A stretch of 64,000 nt of DNA from Colius striatus (lineage: Eukaryota; Chordata; Aves; Coliiformes; Coliidae). The DNA lies in contig NC_084764.1 in NCBI RefSeq assembly GCF_028858725.1, positions 20,077,501-20,141,500 on the forward strand, in the 5' to 3' direction. Under the pieces are notes generated by a model. The model did not search any database and was not told the origin of the DNA. It was given only the letters and a program-made list of their open reading frames with translations. Numbering within the stretch: position 1 is the first letter of the stretch; each line of letters starts with the position of its first letter. Positions 13,080-25,120 of the stretch are shown one piece after another. The position numbers and the translations under genes were made by a program.

Positions 13080-13600
13080 TTAATTAAAAATTCTGAGAAG
13101 GCAACCTAGACTTCACCAAAGACACTTTTTAGAAGCATAAACTTTTCCCCTCTGGCTTCATAGGGATGATTTAACTGCCAGGATGCAAAGAAAACAGAAG
13201 CTAATTATCAAATGAACATTGTCTTAATATGTTAATGAAGCGGTTTTGCTAATAGCGAGAGACCTGAATTTTAATACATTTTAAGAGCTCCTTGATTACG
13301 TGTTTGTTAGTTGTTATGATCATTTGAAATTATCTGTGCATGGCTTTATAATGGGTTAAAAACTGTATTAAGCACTGTATTCTAAACAGGCCTTGATGAG
13401 GCAGGTGAATAGTGCAAACATTGTCGCTAGGAAATTCACTTCAAAAGAAATGTAAACTAGTTAACCGAAAACGTGTTATCAGATTCAACAGTCATACTTA
13501 GCAATGCAAGTAATTTTTATGTACCTACCAGCTACTTTTTCAGAAATGCTTTTTCTCATGAAAAGCGTATTCCAGGAACCTAATAGCTATTGTGTTGGAG
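13080..13600. promoter_or_regulatory. Candidate conserved non-coding element / developmental enhancer
   Basis: This unique, AT-rich block has many homeodomain-type cores (CTAATTATC at 13201-13209, then TTAATATGTTAATG, TGATTACG and TTATAATGG) with isolated CpGs retained in an otherwise CpG-poor context. There is no transposon resemblance and no coding potential. This texture is typical of vertebrate enhancers around transcription-factor genes. Conservation has not been measured here, so the call is an inference. Confidence 0.4.
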
Positions 13601-15107
13601 TGTTTCTGGTCTCAAAACATAATTTGCTGTTGGATTTGAAGGAATGAACAAAGTAGTTCCTAATATGCTGAGTTAATCCATCCTGTCCTTGGTGATTACA
13701 ATCAAATCCTGGATTTTTCAGATTCCCTTATCCACAGATATACGTACTTGGTTCTTCCCCATTCAAAGACTCTGCATAATCATCTTTAAGCAGGTCTGTG
13801 ACTGGTACAAGTCAAATTTTGAATGACACCAGCATAAAAATGTGCACACCTACATGGCACTTTTCTGATAGAAGACTTCTTTGTCTCTTTTCCCATCAAT
13901 TTTCAAATCAAGTCATCATGGACCATTACCCTTCCTTCTCCAGCTTATTTTCAGCCAACTGGAGTCAGCCAGTCCACTCTTCAGTCACAGAGTTCCCAAT
14001 AACCAGCTATTGCTCCTATGTAGCCTGTTAGCTGAACAGGAACTGCTACTCAAGAAATTAGTGACCTTTACTAGTCCTCTGACTTCAGTTTCTGTAATGT
14101 CTTGAAGAAGTCAAACAGAGTTACCACGTCTAAGAGATAGCCTTCAGCGCTTGAAAAACAATTTTCAGACAAAACACTGACAAAAAGCCAATATGGGTCC
14201 ATGCAGACAGAAAGGTTGTAGTTCCTGGAAGGATGTTGATGGTTGCTGGGGACTGCTCACATATTCATGTCCATTTGGAGGTTTTTTTCCCTCATTGTTA
14301 CATGAAATTATAGTTTAGCTGTGAGTGTCAAAAATGTTGTATCTGCATGTGTGTATTATTCTTGCTCAGGCAATTAAGACAGTCAGAACTTGGGTTCCCC
14401 AAAACCATACAGTGGAACTCTGTAAGGAAAGGGAATGGGGACTTGGAGCACAAATGTGAGTTGTATTTATATTAGACAGACACAAGGTTAAACCTGCCCT
14501 TCACTACTTCCATTAATGTCAAACAGAAGGCTTGTGCTTGTGAAGTAAAGGTGTTTTGTGATTCTCATATACTACATAATATAAAGTTATGCATATGGGG
14601 ACAGAGACTTCCTCATTTCAGTGAAGGCACACGTCTCTCTCATTCAGACTCTGAAGGTGAGTATTTGGTCTAAGAGAACCAAGCCCTGGCAGTGCTTGAT
14701 TAATAAGGCACTGCTCCGTACCTCTCACACTTGAGTACCAGACTTAATTCTTCTGATCAAGCCTATTCAGGCAAAATCTTAACACTAGTATAGGGAATTG
14801 AGACCATCTGAGACTGAAATAATAAACCTCCTCTTAGGAAACCACCCAAGAGGATGCTTAAGTACAAGGTACCTGACTTTGACAGCTTGCAAAATTCAGC
14901 ATATGTATGATGTGAGTTAAATGAATTAATATTGGGTGATACTCCTCATTTCATTATACTAACGTTCTTATATAATTTGGGAACTGTAAGTATCTGTCTA
15001 TTTCTTGCAGCTTTGTTTCTCAGAGGAAGGAGGAAATGCAATCTTGTTTAACATAAGCAGCCTTTGAAAAATCCTAATTGCCGGTCTCTGTGTAATTTAT
15101 TTTAGGT
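13601..15107. other. Gene-free non-coding DNA
   Basis: No gene, RNA or repeat recognised. Short open frames lack domains. Confidence 0.5.
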
Positions 15108-15126
15108 CACACTGCCCTCTAGGGGA
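15108..15126 (-). promoter_or_regulatory. CTCF-like motif
   Basis: The reverse strand reads TCCCCTAGAGGGCAGTGTG, matching the CTCF core CC(A/C)CTAGAGGGCAG almost completely. It lies in unique AT-rich sequence (15030-15480) that also looks conserved. Confidence 0.4.
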
Positions 15127-15503
15127 TTAGGCAGACAGAGAGGGATTTTTGCATATTAACAACATTTTTTAATTCACAGGAAGAGACATCTCTTCCTTTG
15201 TACTGAGGTAGAAGAAAACAATCCATGTATAGAGCTTGTAATTTAGCATTTAAGTGTAATTTGCATTCATTTTCTTGGGAAAATATTACATGATTAGCTC
15301 TGTGTCTCTGCTTTCTGGATGAGGGACTGACTTCCCACGCACTGGATATTAATCTTTTTATGTTAGGAAGTTTGTACAGGGTCCAGTCGATACAGTTAAG
15401 TCAGGGGAACTTTCCCCCTGATTTCAGGAGTTACTGCATGAGAATTATGAGAAAACTTACCTATTTAAATACCTTGTGTAGAGAACATATGTATTTGTAC
15501 ACA

Positions 15504-15665
15504 GGATCATAGAATCATTTTGGACGAAAAGAACTTTAAGATCCTTGAGTCCAACCACTAACCTCACCCTGCCAAGTCCACTGCTAAACCGTGTCCCTCA
15601 GTACTTCATCTATGCATCTTCTGACTATCTCGAGGGATGGTGACTCCATCAGCTGACAAATTCCT
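15504..15665 (-). mobile_element. CR1 LINE 3'-end fragment
   Basis: The plus strand opens with 'gatcatagaatcattttgg' and 'gtccaaccactaacctc', the reverse complement of the avian CR1 3' terminus. The minus strand still encodes a short trace of the ORF2 C-terminus (residues MESPSLEIVRRCIDEVL). Only about 160 bp remain, a typical severe 5' truncation. Confidence 0.85.
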
Positions 15666-18600
15666 GATCCGGGATGCTCTGGGGATGAGTCCTTCCTGTA
15701 AGTTTTCACTTGACTGTGAGAGTTGGCCAATGCTGCTTGCATCCTGCTTGTCAGTATTTCAAGATAGATATTGTGTGAAGTTCTTATTTGTCTCTGATTA
15801 ATTTTAGCTTTACTGTGGACTGACTGCTCTGAGCACTGCAACGTGTCTCCAGTTTCTTGTCTGATATTGTCCCTGCAGTGGAATAACTGTCTCCTGTGAA
15901 CACCTGCAATTACAAATAAATCCATCTTCTCTAGTCTCTTCCCAGCATGACACTGGGCTTCTATGACATTTTAAAGCTGTCATCTTTATATGATCAGGCT
16001 TCTCATTTCAGTCTTAGCATACTTAATACTGTTCGTGCTAATGGTTCCTAAGATATTCACCTATACATCCTCCAGCTTAATTCAGCCATGCTTCCATCTC
16101 CTCATTTAAAGTCTGTATCCACTTCACAAAGTTTGTTCTTATACATAGAAGGATAAACTGCTAAGGCTTCTTAGGCAAAATCTCTCTTATATACTTCCTT
16201 GTCTAGCCATAGCAGTGAGAGTTCATCTCTGCAGCATTTGTTTTATTTGATCAGGACAGCTCTATCATATGATTTGCTTTATTCAGGCTTATACAACCTA
16301 CAACCTGTGTTGTAGTCCATAGCATGCTGATGCTTTCTGCTTCCACTTCTACTGGCCCAGCTGTGTCACACTATACTTAGTGGCTCCACAATAACTGGCT
16401 TTTAACCGAGTCTCTGCTGATTTTCATCTCATTGTATAAAAAAATCTCTGAAGTGTGTGTATAGCCTTATATTCAATTTTCTGTTTAGAAGTAATAAGAT
16501 CTTTATAGTTCATGCTTCTTTGGTAGATCCTTCTCTTATAAATACCAGTGACCACTTTTACTAACATTGAATGGTACTTGTCCTGAGGTGGTGCAGTGAT
16601 TCGATGTCTTGTCTACCTGCTGATATGCCAGAACCTTGTCTTAGGATCACAAAATGGACCAATGTTTGGTCTGAGCTGCTTGAGCAATGCCTGCTGTACT
16701 AGGCTGCAAACCCCCTTCAGTGCTCTGGTTTGTTCTGGATTTGTGTAAATGCCCCATTTACCTGAAGAATGTTACAACACGGGTAGAATAACTCTTTCTG
16801 TGCTAACCTGTCTCCATCAAGGCAAACACAACTGTCCTCATAACTTACTCATGCCCACAGGAAGAGATTTCTAATAGTGCCCTGTAGCTATAGCCATTGC
16901 TTTCACTGCCCATTCTAGTCTCAGTGTGCAGTTTCCATGCACATGTAATATGAACTGTCTGGAATCATGTGTTCCCATTCACCTCTCTGCAGAATAACAA
17001 CAGTTTGCTGTTTTTGCTGGAATTACAGGCTGCCCAACTCCATGACTCAGTGGTAATCACATTCTCTGACTGTATGGTTCAACCCCTGCATAAATGACTG
17101 TCAGCTCTTTACCCTAAGTTGTGGGCTGGGACTCTTCAGATCTGGAGGTGCCAGTACAAGCTCTCTCACAGGAAGTTTCTGTATCTTCCCTCCTTGTCTG
17201 TGCCCACCCCAGCAGAGTGTAAGGGGCCAGGGCTTGCTTCTGCAAAGTTATTTGTAGAGGTCTAATATCAGCAGAAATGCCCTCGGGTTGTTTTGTCAGT
17301 GAATTAATCATGCATTTTCATTCCTGTGGGTCCCACTAGCAGAGCTCTTCCCATCATGGTTTTCAGGTTTTCAGCCTACGTACGCAGTAAGAGTGCAGCT
17401 GCACTGGCTCCCTAGTGAGACACTTGCTTTTAGAAATGGCATAGCTAGTATTTGAGATATGGGCAACCGAATTTGGATTATGTTCCTTTTCTATCCCACA
17501 ACGGTGCTTCTCCCTCAGTTTCCACATGAACAGCTTCTTTACAAGGAGTGGCTGCACTTTGGTATCCAGGTTCTGTAAGGAAATTCAAAAAACCCAACTG
17601 AAAGCCTGCTCTAATTCGGAACAAGAGTTAAACAATTAGAAATACCCTGAAAAAAAAACAAAACCAAAAGAAAGATGGGAATCCCACAACTGCAATTTGA
17701 AAAAACAAAGCAATCCTTTTCCATTGGTGTTATAAAAACAATTCAGTGAGGCTGAGTGAGTGACAGAGAAGCTTTTCATACTCCATGCCACTCAGCTTGG
17801 TGTGGTGCCCCCAGGCAGGAAGAAGGCATGGAGGATAAACTTCAACATTCATGTAACCAGTTAAGAACATGAGTGGCTAAAAAGGCTCTTTTCCACGTAA
17901 TTTAGGACACATTTTACATAATATATTTTCCTAGATCTTGCATGCCTACATAAAGAACTTCTTGACTCCGTAAGTGATTCTCTGATGAAAACAAACAAGA
18001 GCTGATGGTGACTAAAGTGCTCCTCTACACAAGAGCAGTGCTGCAGCCAGATTTTGCCACAGCCATTCTTGCATTAAGTAGTGACTTAGTCTATAAGTAG
18101 GATATTTAGTCTCAATCTGAGCACTGCTGGTGAAAGGTGCTACTCAGCCTGAAAAAGAACCTAATTTACAACAAGAAATACAAGCCAAAACAACAGCTTC
18201 TCCAATCACAATGGTTGAGTGGGAAGGTTAAGATTTAAGATGTAATGCTTGAGTTAGAATTTGCCTTAGAGGGTTAGATCCTCTTTTCTGCAGTTCTCCT
18301 CAAAGCCTTCCTGCTTGCCTACTGTTTGCAAAACAGGACTGCAAAACAGGACTCAGAGCCACCCTGTGCCTCACAGAGTGGCAGACCCATCACCGACATT
18401 ACTTCTGCATCAATTTACACACACAAGAATAAAATCAGAAAGCAACAAATCATCTTGTCTAGCCTCCTATATATCAACAATCACTTAGTGTCACTGTTAA
18501 GGCCTGTGTTGAGCCTTGAGTGATTTAAGTGTGATTTAAGCATGTCTTGTAGAGAGGCCTCCAGCCTTTATTAAAATAGTCCTTAATGACTTAATTACTC

Positions 18601-18834
18601 TTACACTTCCAGTGATGTGCCCTGCTCCCGGTTTCGATTCTTTTGTCTTTCAGACTCCATTTTTGTTACACCTTTCTGCCCTAAGCTGAAGAAGGTTTTG
18701 CCTCCAGGAAGACTAGAGCACAGCTGATCCTGTGGATCATCCCTCTTACTGCAGAAGATTCAACTATAAAATCCTGTGTGTCTCTTCACATAATAATGAG
18801 CACAATAATCTCTTGTGTCTCTGGGAAGAAATCT
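15666..18834. other. Gene-free non-coding DNA
   Basis: No coding exon, RNA gene or confident repeat. A direct duplication of 'gcaaaacaggact' lies near 18327-18352. The segment 16560-17050 has moderately higher GC but no recognised element. Confidence 0.5.
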
Positions 18835-19290
18835 TAGATTCACAGAATGGTAGGGGTTGGCAGGGACCTCTAAAGATCACTTAGTCCAACCCTCCTTCCA
18901 AAGTAAGACCACCTAGATCAGGTCACACGGGAACACATCCATGTGGGTGTTGAAAACGTCCAGAGAAGGAAACTCCATACCCTCCCTAGGCAGCCTGTGC
19001 GGGGGCTCCCTCACCCTTACAATAAATAAGATTTTCCCTTATGTTTAAGTGGAATTTTTTTGTGTTCCAGCTTATGCCCATTACCCCTAGTCCTGTCACT
19101 GGAGATAACAGCAAAAAGTGCTTCCCCATCCCCATCCTCTAGACATACACTTTTTAAATACTTGTAAGTGTTAATGAGATCTCCTCTTAGTCGCCTCTTC
19201 TCCAGTCCCAGTTTCTGCAGCCTTTCCCCATAGGAGAGATGTTCCAGTGCCCTGATCATCTTGGTGGCCCTGTGCTGGACTCTTATCTAA
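18835..19290 (-). mobile_element. CR1 LINE 3' fragment
   Basis: It begins on the plus strand with 'attcacagaatggtagggg', the antisense CR1 tail. The minus strand encodes the C-terminal part of CR1 ORF2 (residues such as IRALEHLSYGERLQKLGL and EKRRLRGDLINTYKYLK, then SSDRTRGNGHKLEHK). It lacks the reverse transcriptase domain and is 5'-truncated. Divergence is moderate. Confidence 0.9.
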
Positions 19291-19379
19291 AAGCTTCTTC
19301 ATGCTATTATGAAACCATCTTTTGATCTTGTTTCTCCTAAGCCCAGCAGAAATATTTTTTTAAGTCTTTCGCCCTTTTA

Positions 19380-19600
19380 CTTTCATCTTTCTTGAATTAG
19401 TTTGTAGCTCTTGTTTGTATGCTGTCCTGCAATGTGTTTTGAAAATACGGATACAGCCAGTAGATGAAGTGACCTAGCACTGATCTCATCAGAACTAGAG
19501 GCGGAGAGAAATCACTTTCTTGCTCTGGCTTTCCAATTCACTCTTCAAAATCCAAGGATTACACTAACTTTTTTTACTCCATAGCTGCACTGTCAGGTTC
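19380..19600 (-). mobile_element. Possible older CR1-family fragment next to the younger one
   Basis: Phrases such as 'agatgaagtgacctagcactgatctcatcag' and 'agaaatcactttcttgctctgg', then 'ccaaggattacactaac', resemble antisense CR1/L3 in the stretch coding for the ORF2 region upstream of the C-terminus. It could be a diverged extension of the neighbouring copy or a separate older insertion. Confidence 0.35.
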
Positions 19601-22600
19601 CAATGAACCCTTGGTTCACTAGATCTCTTTCAGACTCAGGGCTTCCCTTCTGTCTTTATTTCTTCTGTAGGACCAGTATTTTTCAGTCCTTGATATACCA
19701 CTTTCCTGTGGCAGTATTCAAATACATTTTTTATAGATCTGACTTTCAAAGGCTGCTTTTTATGGTTACCTTTTCCACTTACATTCTGCACTACACTTGG
19801 GGTGCCAGGGATATGAAGAGAGAAGGGAATAGGATAGCCCCTCCAGCAGCAACAACTTATTGATTGGCTCAGCCATCTTGCCATCATGTTATTGACTAGA
19901 TATAGAAAATTTCTTCCATCTTCTGTTCATGTTTTAACTTGGGGAAAATAATGTGAAAAGCAAGAAAAATACAAAACATTGAGTAATTGACTTTTAAAGG
20001 AATTCCAGCTGTGCCGTGTGCTGAATGAGTCAGAGCTCTCATAGGAGAAATACATTGTGATTAAAGACTATGTCAGTGTAAACAAACCCAGGGGCTACCT
20101 CATTTCTGGAACATGCCTGCTTTTGAAGATTTGACTTTGCAAATAAAAAGGCATTTAAATATATTTACATGTGTAACACTTACTATTTATCTCCCCTAGG
20201 AAACAGCCTCTGGATAAGAATGAGTGAGCTGTGAACTAAAGTTAAGCATGAATTAAAGTTAAGCAGATGTCTAAGTATTTCACTGAATGAGACAATTCTT
20301 AACTATCACTCTAAAACTGTAGTTAAAGGTAGGATTTTTTTAGACTGTCTATTTAGGCTTCCAGCTACATCCCTGATGGTGTCAATACCCCTATGTGGGT
20401 ATTTTCTATACTCTTTTACTGCTTTATCCCTGAAAAAATATGTTTATTATTCAAATAAATCAAAGAAGTTTGGGTATTTTTTAGCTTTCAAGGATTGCTC
20501 AATGCATTTAACTATCTTACTAAACTATTTTTCCTCTTTTTTTTTGCCTATAAGGAAGGCTTTGACAGTATACTGCCATTTATTTAGATAGTTCCTACCG
20601 CAATGTGGAGCCCTCCTCCTGCTGAGGGGCTTAGATGCTATTCTGCTATAGATAAATACTGATGATATATCTACACAGTAAACAAAAAAAAAAGAAAAGG
20701 TACTCATATGAATAATGCTTCAGAGAACCTAGGGGAAGATGGGCTTATTTATTTCCATTATTCTTTCAATTCACATAGCAAAAGGTATTTTCCTTGAAGT
20801 TAAGATCTGTTAGTCTTTAATCCCTGGGAAAATGATTACCATCATTTAAGAAAATTATATTCTTTCTAATTAAGTTGTTTTCAGACAATTAAATTGCTTT
20901 CTGATTTTCATAATTGTCTCATTGCTAAGATCTACCTCTTTCCTGATTAGCAAGGTGGAAAAATCCTGATGCTTTTACTCTGTACAGTATTGAGCAGTTA
21001 AGAAAGAAGACCCAGCAAGTATTCTGTCAGACTCTTCCTTCACACAGCTTGCCCTATATATTCTGCTCTGGCTTCACAAAGCCAGATCATAGCCAAAGGC
21101 ACTCAGAAAGATTACCAGAAAAGTAAGAGGAAAGCTGTTTGGGATAGTCCTGCGAGCTAGCAAGCATGGGAGGCACTGTACTGTGGGAGGCCAGGGTGAA
21201 TCATCAGCTTCAGCTTTCATGGAAAGACTGGCTTCCCAACCAGCTCCAGTGGGTGAGCTGTGGATGTGCTGTCCATATGGGCCTTTTCTGCAGCACGGCA
21301 GAGGACTGGGATATGTCTGAAGGATGCTAGTACCATGGCACTGCATCACAGTTAGAGAGCACACAAAATCACATTATTCAATGGCTGCATTCCTGATGTG
21401 ATAGTTCAGTTTGTCTGTACAACATCTTTCCCAGCAGTGGTCGCATCTGAGACTCCAGATCTCCCAAGAGCTGCCACTCAGCCAGGGGTGAACCACCACA
21501 CTACCCCATGACAATATTTGTCCCTTTCTATGTGGCTATTCTCTTTTTTTCTCTCATTTGCTTTCTCTCTCCCATTCTCTTTCCTCTCTACAGCAAGGCA
21601 TTAGCTATCAATGTAAGTCTAACAGTTGTTGCAGTGTACAAGTGTTCTAGATTGCTAGGTGTTATGGGGTCTGGGGAATACCCTGTGGCTTTTGGCTTGT
21701 GAAAGGTACATAGTGGATATTTCCACATGGATGATGTGGTTGCCTGCAACTTCTGGAGGCTGTTCCAAATGACACGGAGAATCAATATGCTTAAACTGGT
21801 TTTGGAGGAAAATATGTGGATGAGGAATCATTGTTTCAAAACCTAATTTGGCATCTATAGACTATTAAGGGGTTGTTATGAGAAATAAGGATAGTAGATT
21901 GGTCAAAGACTAATGAACTAGAGCTATATAAATGTGAAGGAGAGAACATAAAATATATATGTATCATGCCAGGTAATTAAATGAATCATCTCGGACCCTC
22001 AGCTGGATCAGACCCTCAGCTGGACATAGACACGTTACTAGAGCAGTTCCATCTGAAGAACTGTCTCATGTTTTTAAAGGTAGGGATCTGATTGAAGGGA
22101 TCTGATTGAAGGGATCTTTCCACCACAGCTAACCACGAGGCACAAATTGTTCTACATAAAGGTGGGCCTGCCTTTGAAAATGCACAATTCATCAACTCAT
22201 GATTTTCACAGTGCTGTTACTGTACTGTCAGTGTCCCAGTTCTTGAAGTCAAATGATGAAGTGACAGCATGTACAAACATGTGCCACTTTAGTTCTCCTT
22301 AAGCTTAGCAAGCTCTTTTGAGAAGAGAAAATAGATCAAGAAATATTTAAAATGTAACAAAATTGTTCTTAAAAAATAATCTTAGAGGCAAGAAAATGTT
22401 ATCCCTTTCTTTTTAAATCTCATGATTCTTTACACTGATCTCACCATTTTTACGATGTGACTCACTGATTTCTAATACTTATGTGGCATGATTTTGGAAA
22501 CGTGACATAGACTTATAAGCATAAACATTTCAATATAGCCAGAAATATTTCTTCATTAGAGACATTTATGGGCGTGTTAGATATCTCCTGTGGTCTCCTT

Positions 22601-25120
22601 CCTTTGACATTCCCAACCAAAAGAATGAAGTCCTAAAAGCCAATGGTTTTACCTTCTTGATATGAGGAACTGTTTTGTTACAATATCAAAGGTCACTATT
22701 GTTAATTTTTGTCATCTTTTAAATTATTCCATGATAACTAATTTTGTATGAACTTCATTTCTTTATTGATGATTTTGTGAGAGGAAAGATAATGTCTGTC
22801 AAAGGTGAGGGGGGCAGTTGTGGCATAGCCAACATTTGAAAGAAATCCAGATGGTAGGGCAATGTTTCAGGAGCAGCAGTGACAGTCCTGAGTGACATGG
22901 GGGTATGCAAATGAGGGAAAATTCAACCAGTTAGTACATACATTTTTTCAGGGATTCAAGCCTCTGTTCCAAGTCTCATTTTGGTTGTTCTCAGAAATAC
23001 TGACAGTCTCATACTCTTTATTTTTTTGCCTTTTCACCTTGCACTTTAACAGTCTGTCTCAGAGGGTGGTAATGAGACACAAATAAGTTTTGTCTGTGGA
23101 AAAGAATCTTGCAAAAAGTACCATGTGTGGGAAGAAATCCTTCTCAACACCTGCACGCCCCCTCCAAACCGAGGGCTGAGCTAGCTGGAGTATGAGTGAT
23201 ACACAGATGATCAGTAAGCTCTTTGCTTGGCATCCCTTTTTCATTATGCTGCCATTTTAGAGAAATGTTTTTATAGCTTCTGCTTGATTTTCTATCAGAT
23301 CCCTCCCTCCTTGTGAATCCTCCCTCCCTTCCTGCTTCCTACAGAATGTGGCCAGCTGATTACTGCTAAATTTAACTAAAGATATGCTACTTGTAACTCT
23401 GTTTGCTTCATCCACACAGTATTACTAGCCTAACTCAGCTAGCAAGAAGTACTTCTATTTTGATTTACACAGGGACTGTGAGCCCGGACGGAGGTCAGCG
23501 AAGGCTGTTGCAGAGACAGATAATGCTGACAGGAAGTGCTTTAGCTGGTTTTCCACAGGAAAGTGATTATTCGGTGAAATTGGGACATTTATGGGGCATA
23601 CATGAATTCTGCTCAATATGTGGGAATATGATGAGAACTTAAAATTGGATGTTCAGTAAAGGTCTGCAGAGCACCTCCATGAGCAAGAGCAAAACACAGG
23701 CCAGGTCTCCATCACTGCTGTAATACTGCCATGCTGATACAGAACTAAAGACCCAGCATTTCCTGTCAAAATGGAAATCCTCCTTTCTAGTCAGCTCTAA
23801 TTACAAACACCGTACTGTGGTTAAATAACCAATAAAATAAGGCATCAACAAAGAAGCTGCTATTTGCAACTCTGAGATTCTTACAGTATCCAAGAGCTCA
23901 AACATCAAGGAGAAAACAGCAGGTAGCTTAACTCCCAAGATCTCTCCCCTGCTGTTGTTATCATTGACAATGAAGGCAGTGTTGTAAGTGCAGAGTGCAA
24001 TGGACAATTCATGCACTTACCGTATCTTGCACTCTAGCTTGTGATTTTCTGAAGAAATGATGACAGGATCAAACATATTCTGGCAGATGCTCACAAAATC
24101 AGAGCCCCTTTCAGTCAGTAAATGACCATAAAAATGCTTTGAAGATGACAATAAAAAGTTATTTAATCATGTTCAAAACAGAAGCACCTGCCAAGTCAAT
24201 ATATAATTTTTTTACATGATTGGCTGGTACAGTGACAATAGCGAAAAATGCAAAGTGAGGCTGTTAGGAGCAGCTACTGGTCTGATTCTATAGCAGGCAT
24301 AGCCTAATGGTGGAGAGAGAGAGCAAGAGAAGAGGAAAGAAAAAGCAACAGAGTCACACATACATTTCCTCAGCCTCCTGATTTTTCAGCTCTTTTTCCC
24401 AGCTGCTACAAGGTGCCCTTGGGAATCTGGTCTGAAGATGTCCTTAGCAGCTCCCACTTCCTGTGAAGTTCATGCCGGAGTGGGAAAGAACAGGGATCAA
24501 AAGGAGACCTAGGACAGCATGAGTGATTTTCATGCTGCTTTAACAGTAGGAAAAAGGTACTGGGAAGAGGAGTAGAGATATGACTTTTTGGCAGCATTGT
24601 CATCCTAGAATGTCTGTAAATTGGTAGGTGGGTGCTGCTAGAAATAGAGAAGCAGAGAATGTCCTGTGCAGCTGGGCATTTATTTCTTGGGCAGCCTAGG
24701 AGAGTTGGTACCTGCCATTAGCAGTGTGGACTGTGAGGCTATGCCATGCAACAAAAAAAGAGCTCATGTTGTTATTCAACCCCACCTCTACACTTGCAGG
24801 TACATCTCCCTCGAATTCAGCAACTCTTTTAGAAAAGCCATTTATCTATGAGCTGGTATACACAATCTTTAAGGAATAAAGATATATATAACTTTAAGGA
24901 ATTTTCCAGCTATATCTGGTGCAGTTCAAAACCACCTTTGTGATACAGGTTGACTGAGCTCTTTCATGATGAAATTAAACTAAAGTAGTCTGAGGGTGGT
25001 GATAATTTACATGAGTTGATGACACAGGCTGTTCTGAGACCTGAAGTACACCAGGGTATCAAATTTAGATGTCCAGATTTAAAGGTCAAGAAGTCTTGAT
25101 TTGACTAAGCATTGTCATTT
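19601..25120. other. Gene-free non-coding DNA with AT-rich unique blocks
   Basis: No gene is supported. Blocks at about 19990-20180 (contains an AP-1/MARE core TGAGTCA) and 20850-20960 (several TAATTA/CAATTA cores) look like candidate regulatory DNA. The remainder shows nothing recognisable. Confidence 0.45.
21994..22117 (+). repeat. Two short local tandem duplications
   Basis: GACCCTCAGCTGGA occurs twice with a 17-bp period (21994-22024). GGGATCTGATTGAA occurs twice plus a partial third unit (22083-22117). They look like small replication-slippage events. Confidence 0.85.
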
